A stretch of 64,000 nt of DNA from Parasulfuritortus sp037446165 (GTDB lineage Bacteria > Pseudomonadota > Gammaproteobacteria > Burkholderiales > Thiobacillaceae): the NCBI GenBank assembly GCA_037446165.1, contig JBBIJC010000002.1, forward strand, positions 24,279 to 88,278, written 5' to 3'. Below are positions 1 to 9,200 of the stretch, piece by piece (the stretch's first letter is position 1; each line of letters opens with the position of its first letter). Under the pieces are notes generated by a model. It searched no databases. It was not told the DNA's origin and saw only the letters and a program-made list of their open reading frames with translations. A program made the position numbers and the translations under genes.

Positions 1-321
1 AGACATGAGCTGTTTTTCGTGATAGATGCGCACCCGTTCGGCCGCTGCGCGCAGGGCCCTTTCCAGTTGCAGCGGCAATCCTTCGAGCGCCGTCGCAAGA
101 CGCGCTTTGGGCAGTTCCAGCGCGGCCATGCTGTCGGCCTTGAGCCGGTCGAATCGGGCGGTATATTCCAGCACGGCGGCGTCACCGCGGGTGCGCACGC
201 CGGTCAGGATTTCATCGACCGCATTGGACACGTTCTTGTCGGTCTCGGACGAAAAACTGAGTAGCTGTTTGAGGGCAGACTGGAAGTCTGGCTGACTGGA
301 ATCGAGGCGGGTTATGGTCAT
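1..321 (-). CDS. hisD: Histidinol dehydrogenase, N-terminal part (runs off the window)
   Basis: The reading frame starts at the ATG complementary to 319-321 and stays open to base 1, giving the first 107 residues. The N-terminal region, including the LTGVRTRGDAAVLEYTARFD stretch and the later AAERVRIYHEKQ, is typical of HisD, which oxidises L-histidinol to L-histidine with two NAD+ in the last two steps of histidine biosynthesis. It lies 46 bases downstream of hisG on the same strand, which is the usual hisG-hisD order and supports the call. The zinc and catalytic residues lie outside the window, so activity cannot be judged. Confidence 0.88.
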   Translation of the reverse strand, partial: MTITRLDSSQPDFQSALKQLLSFSSETDKNVSNAVDEILTGVRTRGDAAVLEYTARFDRLKADSMAALELPKARLATALEGLPLQLERALRAAAERVRIYHEKQLMS

Positions 322-367
322 GATGGAGCCGGATGCAATATCTAAAGAAGCATTATAGACCTGACGA

Positions 368-1008
368 TCAAGCCGCCGCAGCCTTGCGGAAGGTCTCGAT
401 GATCGGCTGAATCAGGTCGTGTTTCAGCTTCATGGCCGCCTGATTCACCACCAGACGTGAGCTGATCTGCATGATCTCTTCCACCGCGACCAGGTTGTTG
501 GCCTTGAGCGTGCCGCCGGTGGAAACCAGATCGACGATCACATCAGACAGGCCGACCAGCGGCGCCAGCTCCATCGAGCCGTAGAGCTTGATCAGGTCGA
601 TGTGCACGCCCTTGGCCGCGAAGTGCAGCCGGGCGGTCTGGGTATATTTGGTCGCCACCCGCAACCGGGCGCCACGTTGCACCGCCGCTGCATAGTCGAA
701 GCCGACCGGCGTGGCCACCATCATCCGACACTTGGCGATATTCAGATCGACCGGCTGGTACAAGCCTTCCCCGCCGTGTTCAACCAGCACATCCTTACCC
801 GCAATACCAAGATCGGCCGCGCCATGCTGGACATAGGTCGGCACGTCGGACGCCCGGACGATGATCAGCTGGACATCGGGACGGTTGGTACCGATGATCA
901 ACTTGCGCGAGGACTCCGGATTCTCGTTCGGGTTGATTCCCGCCGCTGCCAGCAAAGGCAGGGTTTCTTCGAAGATGCGGCCCTTGGACAGGGCCAGGGT
1001 TACCTGGG

Positions 1009-1012
<4 letters not shown>
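368..1012 (-). CDS. hisG: ATP phosphoribosyltransferase, short form
   Basis: This 214-residue protein begins MTQVTLALSKGRI and contains the PRPP-binding segment VDLVSTGGTLKANNL, both hallmarks of HisG. HisG condenses ATP and PRPP in the first step of histidine biosynthesis. The length places it in the short form, which lacks the C-terminal histidine-binding domain and in known cases needs the regulatory partner HisZ. No hisZ is present in this window, so it would have to be elsewhere. The ATG overlaps the murA stop codon as ATGA, which suggests translational coupling to murA. Confidence 0.95.
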
Positions 1013-2266
<1,254 letters not shown>

Positions 2267-2274
<8 letters not shown>

Positions 2275-2512
2275 TTTCGGCCCGCCACTCTTCGGGGGTC
2301 AGGGTGCGCATGGATAGGGCGTGGATGTCGTTGTGCATCCGCTCGCCCAAGGCCCGGTAGACCAGTTGGTGCTGGGCGACCCGCATCAGGTCACGGAATT
2401 TTGCGCTGACGATGACGGCGCTGAAATGCTGGCCGTCATCGCCCTCTACCCGGATGAAGTCACAGGGCAAGGCCGCCCGGATCCAGGTCTCGATTTGCTG
2501 GGAAGTGATCAT
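2267..2512 (-). CDS. ibaG: BolA family protein, IbaG type
   Basis: This 81-residue protein has the single BolA/KH-like fold pattern, with FSAVIVSAKFRDLMRVAQHQ in the centre and the conserved IHALSMRTLTPEEW tail. BolA proteins partner with monothiol glutaredoxins in iron-sulfur handling; IbaG is the short form usually encoded beside murA, as here. The start ATG at 2510-2512 lies 18 bases after the permease stop. The role is inferred from family and position, not from catalytic residues. Confidence 0.85.
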
Positions 2513-2530
2513 GTTGTTCTGCTTGAAAAA

Positions 2531-3286
2531 TCAACTGCGCAGTTTATAGCCGCTACGGATAAGCTGCAAAGGAATCCAGGACAGGACCAGCGCCACAGGA
2601 AGGACAACCGCCAGTGATAACCAGGGATCGACGTCGGAGACGCCATGAAAACCATAGCGAAAACCATCAATCATGAAAAACACCGGGTTGTAGTGTGAAA
2701 CAGCTTGCCAGAAGGGTGGTAGCGCATGGATCGAATAGAACACCCCGGATAGGAAAGTCAGCGGCATGATGATGAAATTCTGAACCCCCGCGATGTGATC
2801 GTATTTATCGGCCCAGATGCCGGCAACGATGCCTAGCGCAGAAAACGCCGTGCCCGCCAACAGGGCAAAGACCAGGACCCAGACCGGGTGCGCAATATCG
2901 AGTTTGGTAAACAGCAACCCGACCAGGAGCACGCCCAAGCCGACCACCAGTCCGCGCACGATGGAGGCAATCAGATAGGCCGCGAAAAACTCGAAATTGG
3001 AGATCGGCGGCAGCAGGACGAACACGATGTTGCCGTTTTGCTTGGACTGGATCAGGCTGGAGGAGCCATTGGCGAAGGCATTCTGGAGTAGCGACATCAT
3101 GATCAGGCCGGGCATCAGGAAGGCGGTATAGCTGACCCCGGGATAGACCTGGACATGCTCCTTCAACACGCTGGCGAAGATCAGCAGATACAGCAACGCG
3201 GTCAGCACCGGCGCCATCACGGTCTGCAGCAGCACCTTCCAGAAACGCAGGATTTCCTTGTACAGCAGGGTCTGAAAACCGTACAT
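2531..3286 (-). CDS. ABC-2 type transporter permease (YadH-like)
   Basis: This 251-residue protein has about six hydrophobic segments and the ABC-2 permease pattern, with an N-terminal helix (YKEILRFWKVLLQTVMAPV) and the late FLSGVFYSIHALPPFWQ loop. It lies 5 bases after the ATPase gene and would form the membrane half of a YadGH-like exporter in the inner membrane. The substrate is unknown. The pair is embedded between mlaB and ibaG, a conserved arrangement in betaproteobacteria, which suggests an envelope-related role. Confidence 0.88.
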   Translation of the reverse strand: MYGFQTLLYKEILRFWKVLLQTVMAPVLTALLYLLIFASVLKEHVQVYPGVSYTAFLMPGLIMMSLLQNAFANGSSSLIQSKQNGNIVFVLLPPISNFEFFAAYLIASIVRGLVVGLGVLLVGLLFTKLDIAHPVWVLVFALLAGTAFSALGIVAGIWADKYDHIAGVQNFIIMPLTFLSGVFYSIHALPPFWQAVSHYNPVFFMIDGFRYGFHGVSDVDPWLSLAVVLPVALVLSWIPLQLIRSGYKLRS

Positions 3287-3291
3287 GTCGC

Positions 3292-4194
3292 CTAGCCCCC
3301 CTGCCCTGTCAGCTTGAGGAAGACATCCTCCAGGTCCGCCTGGAGGAGCTGCATTTCCTCGATCCGGATGCCGGCCTGACGCAACTCGGCCAATGTACCT
3401 TCCAGTTGGCCATATTCCGGCAGCGACAAGACGAATCGATCACCACGCTGTTCAAGCAGCCGGCCCGACAGGGACCCGGGCAAGTGAGCCGGGTTCAGCC
3501 TCAGTTCCAGGCGCCGATCCTGATCGGCATGGAGCAGGTTGGCCGTGCGATCCAGGGCCACCACACGCCCTTCCTTGAGCATGGCCACGCGCTCGCACAG
3601 GGTTTCTGCCTCGTCCAGATAATGCGTGGTCAGCAGGATGGTATGACCCTCGCGGTTGAGCCGCCGAATGAATGCCCAGAGGGATTGCCGCAGCCCCACA
3701 TCGACGCCCGCCGTAGGCTCGTCAAGCACGATGACCGGCGGCTTGTGGACCAGGGCCTGGGCGACCAGCAGACGCCGCTTCATGCCGCCGGACAGGGTCC
3801 GGGTATAGGTGTGCGCCTTATCGGTCAGGCCCAGGTTTTCGAGCAGTTCGTCGACCCAGGCGTCGTTGCGGCGCAGGCCGAAGTAACCGGACTGGAATTG
3901 CAGCATTTCCCGGACCGTGAAGAAGGCATCGTAGACCAGCTCCTGCGGGACCACGCCGAGACTGCGCCTGGCATCCCGGTATTGCCGGGCCACATCGAAG
4001 CCCATGACTTCGGCCGTTCCGCCGGTGGGCCTGGCCAGACCAGCCAGCAGGCTGATCAAGGTGGTCTTGCCCGCGCCATTGGGGCCGAGCAAGGCAAAGA
4101 ACTCGCCCTGTTCCACGTCCAGGTCAACGCCGCGCAGGGCATGAACGCCGCGATAGCGCTTGTCCAAAGCGCGCAGACGGATTGCAGGGACCAT
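3292..4194 (-). CDS. ABC transporter ATP-binding protein (YadG-like)
   Basis: This 300-residue nucleotide-binding subunit has Walker A GPNGAGKTT, the signature LSGGMKRR, Walker B VIVLDEPTAGVD and the switch histidine in LLTTHYLDEAE. The C-terminal extension after residue 220 resembles the accessory region of exporter-type ATPases. Its ATG shares one base with the mlaB stop (TGATG), so translation is probably coupled. It would energise the permease encoded immediately downstream. The transported molecule cannot be read from the sequence. Confidence 0.9.
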   Translation of the reverse strand: MVPAIRLRALDKRYRGVHALRGVDLDVEQGEFFALLGPNGAGKTTLISLLAGLARPTGGTAEVMGFDVARQYRDARRSLGVVPQELVYDAFFTVREMLQFQSGYFGLRRNDAWVDELLENLGLTDKAHTYTRTLSGGMKRRLLVAQALVHKPPVIVLDEPTAGVDVGLRQSLWAFIRRLNREGHTILLTTHYLDEAETLCERVAMLKEGRVVALDRTANLLHADQDRRLELRLNPAHLPGSLSGRLLEQRGDRFVLSLPEYGQLEGTLAELRQAGIRIEEMQLLQADLEDVFLKLTGQGG

Positions 4195-4472
4195 CAGGCG
4201 AGGTTGACCAGTTCGGCCACGCCGTAGAGCTTGGCCAGACTCAGCAGACTTGCAGGGGTATTTCTGAATTCGAGGCTGCGGCCCTGAGCCAGCGCCGAGC
4301 GGCGCCAGTTCATGAACAGGCTGAGCGCAGCCGAATCGACCTTTCCCAGGCCGGACAGATCGAACTGGGTCACGCCCTCGGCCAGCAGCTGTTCGCCTTC
4401 CGCCCTGACCCGCATCGCCTGCTCCAGCGTCAGGTCACCTTCTGGATAGGCGACGCCCATTTCAGCCCGCAT
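4194..4472 (-). CDS. mlaB: STAS-domain protein MlaB
   Basis: This 92-residue single STAS domain contains the KVDSAALSLF segment, whose Asp-Ser pair matches the usual STAS phosphorylation/interaction site. MlaB binds the MlaF ATPase and is needed for assembly and activity of the MlaFEDB phospholipid transporter on the cytoplasmic face of the inner membrane. It follows mlaC closely and is the last mla gene before the YadGH-like pair. Confidence 0.88.
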   Translation of the reverse strand: MRAEMGVAYPEGDLTLEQAMRVRAEGEQLLAEGVTQFDLSGLGKVDSAALSLFMNWRRSALAQGRSLEFRNTPASLLSLAKLYGVAELVNLA

Positions 4473-4477
4473 GGTTA

Positions 4478-5086
4478 TTAATTGCTCAGCTGCTTGTTCC
4501 GCCGCACCATGGCCTGGATCAGGCCGTCGATGCCTGACCGGCGCACCTCGGAATTGAACCCGCTGCGGTTGGTGGTCACCAGGCTGACGCTATCGACCAG
4601 AACGTCATAGACCTTCCAGGTGGAGTCCATCTTTTCCATCCGGTAATCGATCGAAATCGGAGGCGAACCCGGCCGGGTGACAACGGTATTGACGATGACA
4701 TCGGTATCGCCAGGCGACATCCTCAAGGGCTGAAATTCGATCTTGTAATCGGAGACGCTGGAAATGGAGGCAGCATAGGTGTGCACCAGCATGGTCTGGA
4801 ACTCCTTGACCAGTTGTGCCTGCTGATCAGGCGTTGCCAGATTCCAGTTACGCGCCACCGCCAGCTTGGTCATCTTCTGAAAATCGAAATGCGGCAGGAT
4901 TTTGGTTTGCACCAGGGCATCGACCTTCTGGGACTGGCCCCTCTTGATATCCGGATCCTGCTTGACGATGCGAACCACCTCGTTGGTGGTATTGCGGGCC
5001 AGCACATCAGGCGCGATTTCAGCACGGGCTGACATTGATAATGACAATGCCAGACAAACTGACAGATAAATCCAGATTCGTTTCAT
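4478..5086 (-). CDS. mlaC: Periplasmic phospholipid-binding protein MlaC
   Basis: MlaC shuttles phospholipids between the outer-membrane MlaA complex and inner-membrane MlaFEDB. The frame is open further upstream, but the start is placed at 5086 (MKRIWIYLS): an AGGTGG lies about 7 bases before it, and it gives a clean signal peptide ending near SMSARA. A second ATG at 5092 is too close to that site. The mature part shows the Ttg2D/MlaC pattern, with LVKEFQTMLVHTYA and IDYRMEKMDSTWKVYDVLVD. The upstream extension would overlap mlaD and lacks signal-peptide character. Confidence 0.93.
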   Translation of the reverse strand: MKRIWIYLSVCLALSLSMSARAEIAPDVLARNTTNEVVRIVKQDPDIKRGQSQKVDALVQTKILPHFDFQKMTKLAVARNWNLATPDQQAQLVKEFQTMLVHTYAASISSVSDYKIEFQPLRMSPGDTDVIVNTVVTRPGSPPISIDYRMEKMDSTWKVYDVLVDSVSLVTTNRSGFNSEVRRSGIDGLIQAMVRRNKQLSN

Positions 5087-5159
5087 GTTCATGCCACCTT
5101 TAATGGGTTTCAGTTGCAGTAATGTTGGGGTTGCCAGCGCAAGCGTCAAGATGCCATTC

Positions 5160-5642
5160 CTACTTGGCCGGTGTGGTCGACTTGTTGCCATCACCGGTTT
5201 TGCCATAGAGGAACTGGCCGATCAGGTTTTCAAGCACCACGGCGCCCTGAGTGATCTTCAGGGTGTCGCCCTGGGCCAGCATCTTTTCTTCGGCGCCGGC
5301 TTCCAAGGCCACGTATTGTTCGCCAAGCAGGCCGGAGGTCATGATTGCCGCGCTACTGTCGGTCGGGAATTTATAGGCGGAATTGATGTTCAGCACCACC
5401 TCGGCCTCGTAGTTCTTGGTGCTGAACCGGATCTGCCCAACCCGGCCCACGACCACGCCCGCGCTTTTTACCGGGGCACGTACTTTCAGTCCGCCGATAT
5501 TGTCGAATCGGGCGGTCACTGAATAGGTCTTGCTGGCATCGAAAGACCCGATATTGCCCACCTTCAGCGCCAGGAACACCAGCGCGCCGATGCCCGCCAA
5601 CACAAATAAACCAACCCACAAATCCAGGGTAGTCCGCCCCAT
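5160..5642 (-). CDS. mlaD: MCE-domain lipid transporter subunit MlaD
   Basis: MlaD is anchored by one N-terminal helix (LWVGLFVLAGIGALVFLAL) and carries one MCE domain, which in the family forms a hexameric ring with a hydrophobic channel. The MCE region includes FDNIGGLKVRAPVKSAGV and LLGEQYVALEAG. The ATG at 5642 is preferred because GGAG lies 7 bases upstream; a TTG at 5648, overlapping the mlaE stop, is too close to that site. The protein is 160 residues. Confidence 0.94.
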   Translation of the reverse strand: MGRTTLDLWVGLFVLAGIGALVFLALKVGNIGSFDASKTYSVTARFDNIGGLKVRAPVKSAGVVVGRVGQIRFSTKNYEAEVVLNINSAYKFPTDSSAAIMTSGLLGEQYVALEAGAEEKMLAQGDTLKITQGAVVLENLIGQFLYGKTGDGNKSTTPAK

Positions 5643-5644
5643 TT

Positions 5645-6427
5645 TCAAACTCCACGGAACATGAATGCTGTCAACACGAAATCCAGGGCCAGGATGGCCA
5701 GACTGGATGTCACCACGGTTCGGGTCGTCGCCCTCGATACACCTTCCGCTGTAGGCGGGGCATCATAGCCTTCGAACAGGGCAATGACTGTCACCGCTAC
5801 ACCGAATACCACGCTCTTGATCACCCCGTTCAGGATGTCTTCGCGAAAGTCGACCGCCGCCTGCATCTGCGACCAGAAGGAACCATCGTCTACGCCGATC
5901 AGGACGACCCCGACCAGATAGCCGCCAAAGATACCCATGGCAGAGAACATCGCTGCAAGCAGGGGCATGGAAATGACGGCACCCCAGAACCGGGGGGCCA
6001 CCACGCGGGCGATCGGGTCCACCGCCATCATCTCCATCGCCGCGATCTGCTCCGTGGCCTTCATCAGACCGATCTCGGCCGTGATCGCCGATCCGGCCCG
6101 GCTGGCGAACAGCAGCGCCGCCACGACTGGTCCCAGTTCCCGTACCAGGGACAAGGCAACCAGGATGCCCAGGGCCTCCTCGGAGCCATAGGTCTGCAGG
6201 GTTTCATAGCCCTGCAAGCCGAGCACCATGCCGACAAACAGACCAGACACCACAATGATGATGAGCGACAGGACGCCGGCGGAAAAAATCTCGCGCATCA
6301 CCAGTTGCGGGCGGCGCAGACAGATTCCGGAGTGCAGCAAGGTCAACCCGAAAAACCGGACCGCCACCCCCATGCGCCAGACGCCATCGATGGTCCGCCG
6401 GCCAAGACTGCGCACACTGTCAAGCAT
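5645..6427 (-). CDS. mlaE: Phospholipid ABC transporter permease MlaE
   Basis: This 260-residue integral membrane protein belongs to the MlaE/YrbE permease family, with the conserved central segment LVRELGPVVAALLFASRAGS and the later EGYDAPPTAEGVSRATT. With MlaF, MlaD and MlaB it forms the inner-membrane machine that moves phospholipids to or from MlaC. The start at 6427 (MLDSVRSLG) overlaps the mlaF stop by 8 bases. The same frame stays open 198 bases further upstream, but that part is antisense-like coding from within mlaF and is not conserved with the family. Confidence 0.94.
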   Translation of the reverse strand: MLDSVRSLGRRTIDGVWRMGVAVRFFGLTLLHSGICLRRPQLVMREIFSAGVLSLIIIVVSGLFVGMVLGLQGYETLQTYGSEEALGILVALSLVRELGPVVAALLFASRAGSAITAEIGLMKATEQIAAMEMMAVDPIARVVAPRFWGAVISMPLLAAMFSAMGIFGGYLVGVVLIGVDDGSFWSQMQAAVDFREDILNGVIKSVVFGVAVTVIALFEGYDAPPTAEGVSRATTRTVVTSSLAILALDFVLTAFMFRGV

Positions 6428-7223
6428 GAGCCAACCCCAAGTCTGCGGCGTAGGATTCAGCCGGGTAGTGGAAAGGCACCGGACCATCCTCCTCGCCATG
6501 GACGAACTGATGCACGAAGGGCAGGCCTGAGGCCTTGATCTCGGCCGGCGTGCCCTGTGCTTCGACCACGCCTTCGGAGAGGAAATAAACGTAATCGACC
6601 ATCCTGAGCGACTCCTGGACATCATGGGTCACCACGATGGAGGTCAGGCCGAGGGTATCGGTCAGGCGCCGGATCAGGTTGCCGGTCACGCCGAGCGAAA
6701 TCGGATCGAGCCCGGCGAATGGCTCGTCATACAGGATCAACGCCGGGTCGAGCGCAATGGCGCGCGCCAGGGCGACCCGCCGGGCCATGCCACCGGACAG
6801 TTCGGAGGGCATCAGATCCTGGGCGCCACGCAAACCGACGGCGTTGAGTTTCATCAGGACCAGGTCGCGGATCATGGACTCGGGCAGGTCGGTGTGCTCG
6901 CGCAACTGGAAGGCCACATTGTCGAACACCGAGATATCGGTAAACAACGCGCCAAACTGGAACAGCATGCCCATGCGGCGGCGCAAACGGTACAACTCAT
7001 CCTGATCCAGTCCGTTCATCTCGACCCCGTCGACCCTCACGCTGCCGCGGGTCGCCCTGACCGCGCCGCCGATGACCCGGAACAGTGTGGTCTTGCCGCA
7101 GCCGGAATTGCCCATGATGGCCACCACCTGGCCGCGGCGCGCGGTCAGGTCGATGCCCTTGAGGACCGGACGGCTGCCATAACCAAAATGCAGGCCGCGG
7201 ATTTCGACTAGATTGTCATGCAT
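6420..7223 (-). CDS. mlaF: Phospholipid ABC transporter ATPase MlaF
   Basis: This 267-residue ATPase has Walker A GNSGCGKTT (residues 38-46), the family-typical LFQFGALFTDISVFDNV segment, the signature LSGGMARR, Walker B LILYDEPFAGLD and the switch His in VVTHDVQES. It is the first gene of the mlaFEDCB order and drives lipid transport through MlaE. No clear ribosome-binding site is visible before ATG 7223; the 60 bases upstream are AT-richer and may hold the operon promoter, but no strong match stands out. Confidence 0.95.
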   Translation of the reverse strand: MHDNLVEIRGLHFGYGSRPVLKGIDLTARRGQVVAIMGNSGCGKTTLFRVIGGAVRATRGSVRVDGVEMNGLDQDELYRLRRRMGMLFQFGALFTDISVFDNVAFQLREHTDLPESMIRDLVLMKLNAVGLRGAQDLMPSELSGGMARRVALARAIALDPALILYDEPFAGLDPISLGVTGNLIRRLTDTLGLTSIVVTHDVQESLRMVDYVYFLSEGVVEAQGTPAEIKASGLPFVHQFVHGEEDGPVPFHYPAESYAADLGLAHA

Positions 7224-7283
7224 GGGGAATAGGGGTTGTTATTGTGCTTTCTGGCGGGCATTTTAACCGAGGGAAGACCTGAA

Positions 7284-7748
7284 TCACAGGCCAAGCAATT
7301 GAACTAGGTTGTTGACCTGTTCCAGACGATCAAGGTTCCCGTCTCGGCTGATCAGGTAACCATCCCCTGGCAAATCTGTGCGTTGTCGAAGGTCGGTTGC
7401 CAGGCTGCGCAGATCCGTCGTTGCATCGAACCAGAGCAAGGCCGGATCTTCGGCTGCACAGACCAGGCCCAGCCTCGGCTGAAAGACAGCCTGCAACGCG
7501 GCGTCACCCGCTGCCGGGCTGCCCGGCGATTGCAATACGAACCTGAACCACTCGGGGCTTTCCGCCACCCAGCGTTTGGCCTGATCCGGAGTCAAGCCGG
7601 ACCACAGGCCGTAGCTCAGCCAGGTACACGGATATTGGGTGCAGTAGTAGGCCAGCCGCCACTCATCCGGCAATCCTGAAGGGTAGAACGTACCCAGCCA
7701 TTCCGGCCGGTCCCAATCGGCGACACCCAGAAAAACGTGTCGGGACAT
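7284..7748 (-). CDS. DUF72-like protein of unknown function
   Basis: The start is placed at 7748 (MSRHVFLGVADW), one base after the cysS stop, giving 154 residues. The N-terminal half follows the DUF72 (YecE-type) pattern: LGVADWDRPEWLGTFYPSGL, then LAYYCTQY, then a threonine-proline helix and ESPEWFRFVLQSPG. Full DUF72 proteins are usually well above 200 residues, so this looks like a shortened or diverged relative. The function of DUF72 is not established. Position suggests cotranscription with cysS. Confidence 0.6.
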   Translation of the reverse strand: MSRHVFLGVADWDRPEWLGTFYPSGLPDEWRLAYYCTQYPCTWLSYGLWSGLTPDQAKRWVAESPEWFRFVLQSPGSPAAGDAALQAVFQPRLGLVCAAEDPALLWFDATTDLRSLATDLRQRTDLPGDGYLISRDGNLDRLEQVNNLVQLLGL

Positions 7749-7749
7749 G

Positions 7750-9120
7750 TCACTCGCGCCGCCAGAGCGTCCCTTGCGGCCCATCCTCCAGAACAATGCC
7801 GGCCGCCTTCAGTTCATCACGGATCGCATCCGATCGCTTGAAGTCCCTGGCCTTGCGTGCCGTCAAACGCTCCTCGATCAGGCCCTCGATACGCTCGGCG
7901 GCATAGCCGCCCACCTCGCCACCCGATTTGAGATAGGCGTCGGGATCGCGTTGCAGCAGCCCCAGTACGCCGGCCAGCTGTTTCAGCCTTCCGGCAAGTT
8001 CAGCCGTACCCGCCCGATTCAGTTCGGCAGCCAGTTCAAACAATACGGCGAGCGCTTCCGGAGTATTGAAATCGTCGTCCATCGCCGCCTTGAACCGCAC
8101 CGCGTGGGGCTCGTTCCAGTCGATCTTGAACTCGGCGGCATCGATGCCGCGCAAGGCGGTGTAAAGCCGGGTCAGGGCCGCCCTGGCATCATCCAGATGC
8201 TGATCGGAATAATTCAGCGGACTGCGGTAATGGGCGCGCAGGATGAAGAAGCGCACCACCTCGGCGTCGTACTTCTCCAGCACCTCGCGGATGGTGAAGA
8301 AATTGCCCAGCGACTTCGACATCTTCTCGTCGTCGACCCGGACGAAGCCGTTGTGCAGCCAGTAATTGACGAATTTGCAGTGATGCGCGCCTTCCGACTG
8401 GGCGATCTCGTTCTCGTGATGCGGAAATTGCAGGTCCTGGCCGCCGCCGTGGATGTCGAAATGCTTGCCGAGCAGGTCCGAGCCCATGGCCGAGCACTCG
8501 ATATGCCAGCCTGGGCGACCCGCACCCCAGGGCGAGGGCCAGTTCGGCTCGTCCGGCTTGGCCGATTTCCACAGGGCAAAGTCCATGGGATCGCGCTTGT
8601 TCGGGTCGATCTCGACCCGCTCGCCGGCACGCAGGTCTTCCAGCGACTTGCCTGACAACCGGCCATAGGTCGGAAACGACTGCACCGCGTAATAGACGTC
8701 GCCATTGGCGGCGGCATAGGCATGGCCGTTGTCGATCAGGATCTGGATCATGCTCAGCATCTTGCCCACGTAATCGGTCGCGCGCGGCTCATGGTCGGGC
8801 GGTAGCACGCCCAGGGCCTTGCTGTCATCATGCATGGCGTCGATGAAACGCTGGGTCAGCTGCGTGAACGGTTCGCCATTCTCCAGCGCACGCCTGATGA
8901 TCTTGTCGTCGATGTCGGTAATATTGCGGACATAATTGACTTCGTAGCCGGATGCTCTCAGCCAGCGGGTGATCATGTCGAACACCACCAGCACCCGGGC
9001 ATGGCCCAAGTGGCAATAGTCGTATACCGTCATGCCGCAGACGTACATCCGCACCTTGCCCGGCTCGATAGGCACGAATTCCTGTTTGTCACGGGCGAGA
9101 GAGTTGTAAAGTTTGAGCAT
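7750..9120 (-). CDS. cysS: Cysteinyl-tRNA synthetase
   Basis: This 456-residue class I synthetase charges tRNA-Cys. It shows the zinc Cys in VCGMTVYD, the HIGH-type motif CHLGHAR, the WHIECSAMG zinc-site segment, HGGGQDLQFPHHENEIAQSE, and the KMSKS motif DDEKMSKSLGNF. Length and motif spacing are normal, so the enzyme is expected to be active. It is divergently arranged from recQ, with 80 bases between the two starts, where promoters for both must lie. Confidence 0.97.
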   Translation of the reverse strand: MLKLYNSLARDKQEFVPIEPGKVRMYVCGMTVYDYCHLGHARVLVVFDMITRWLRASGYEVNYVRNITDIDDKIIRRALENGEPFTQLTQRFIDAMHDDSKALGVLPPDHEPRATDYVGKMLSMIQILIDNGHAYAAANGDVYYAVQSFPTYGRLSGKSLEDLRAGERVEIDPNKRDPMDFALWKSAKPDEPNWPSPWGAGRPGWHIECSAMGSDLLGKHFDIHGGGQDLQFPHHENEIAQSEGAHHCKFVNYWLHNGFVRVDDEKMSKSLGNFFTIREVLEKYDAEVVRFFILRAHYRSPLNYSDQHLDDARAALTRLYTALRGIDAAEFKIDWNEPHAVRFKAAMDDDFNTPEALAVLFELAAELNRAGTAELAGRLKQLAGVLGLLQRDPDAYLKSGGEVGGYAAERIEGLIEERLTARKARDFKRSDAIRDELKAAGIVLEDGPQGTLWRRE

Positions 9121-9200
9121 GGCGACAGCGATGACAATGATCGAAAGACGTGAATTTTAACGGAAGCCGGCCACAAGGCCGCCCAGAAAACAGCATCCCC

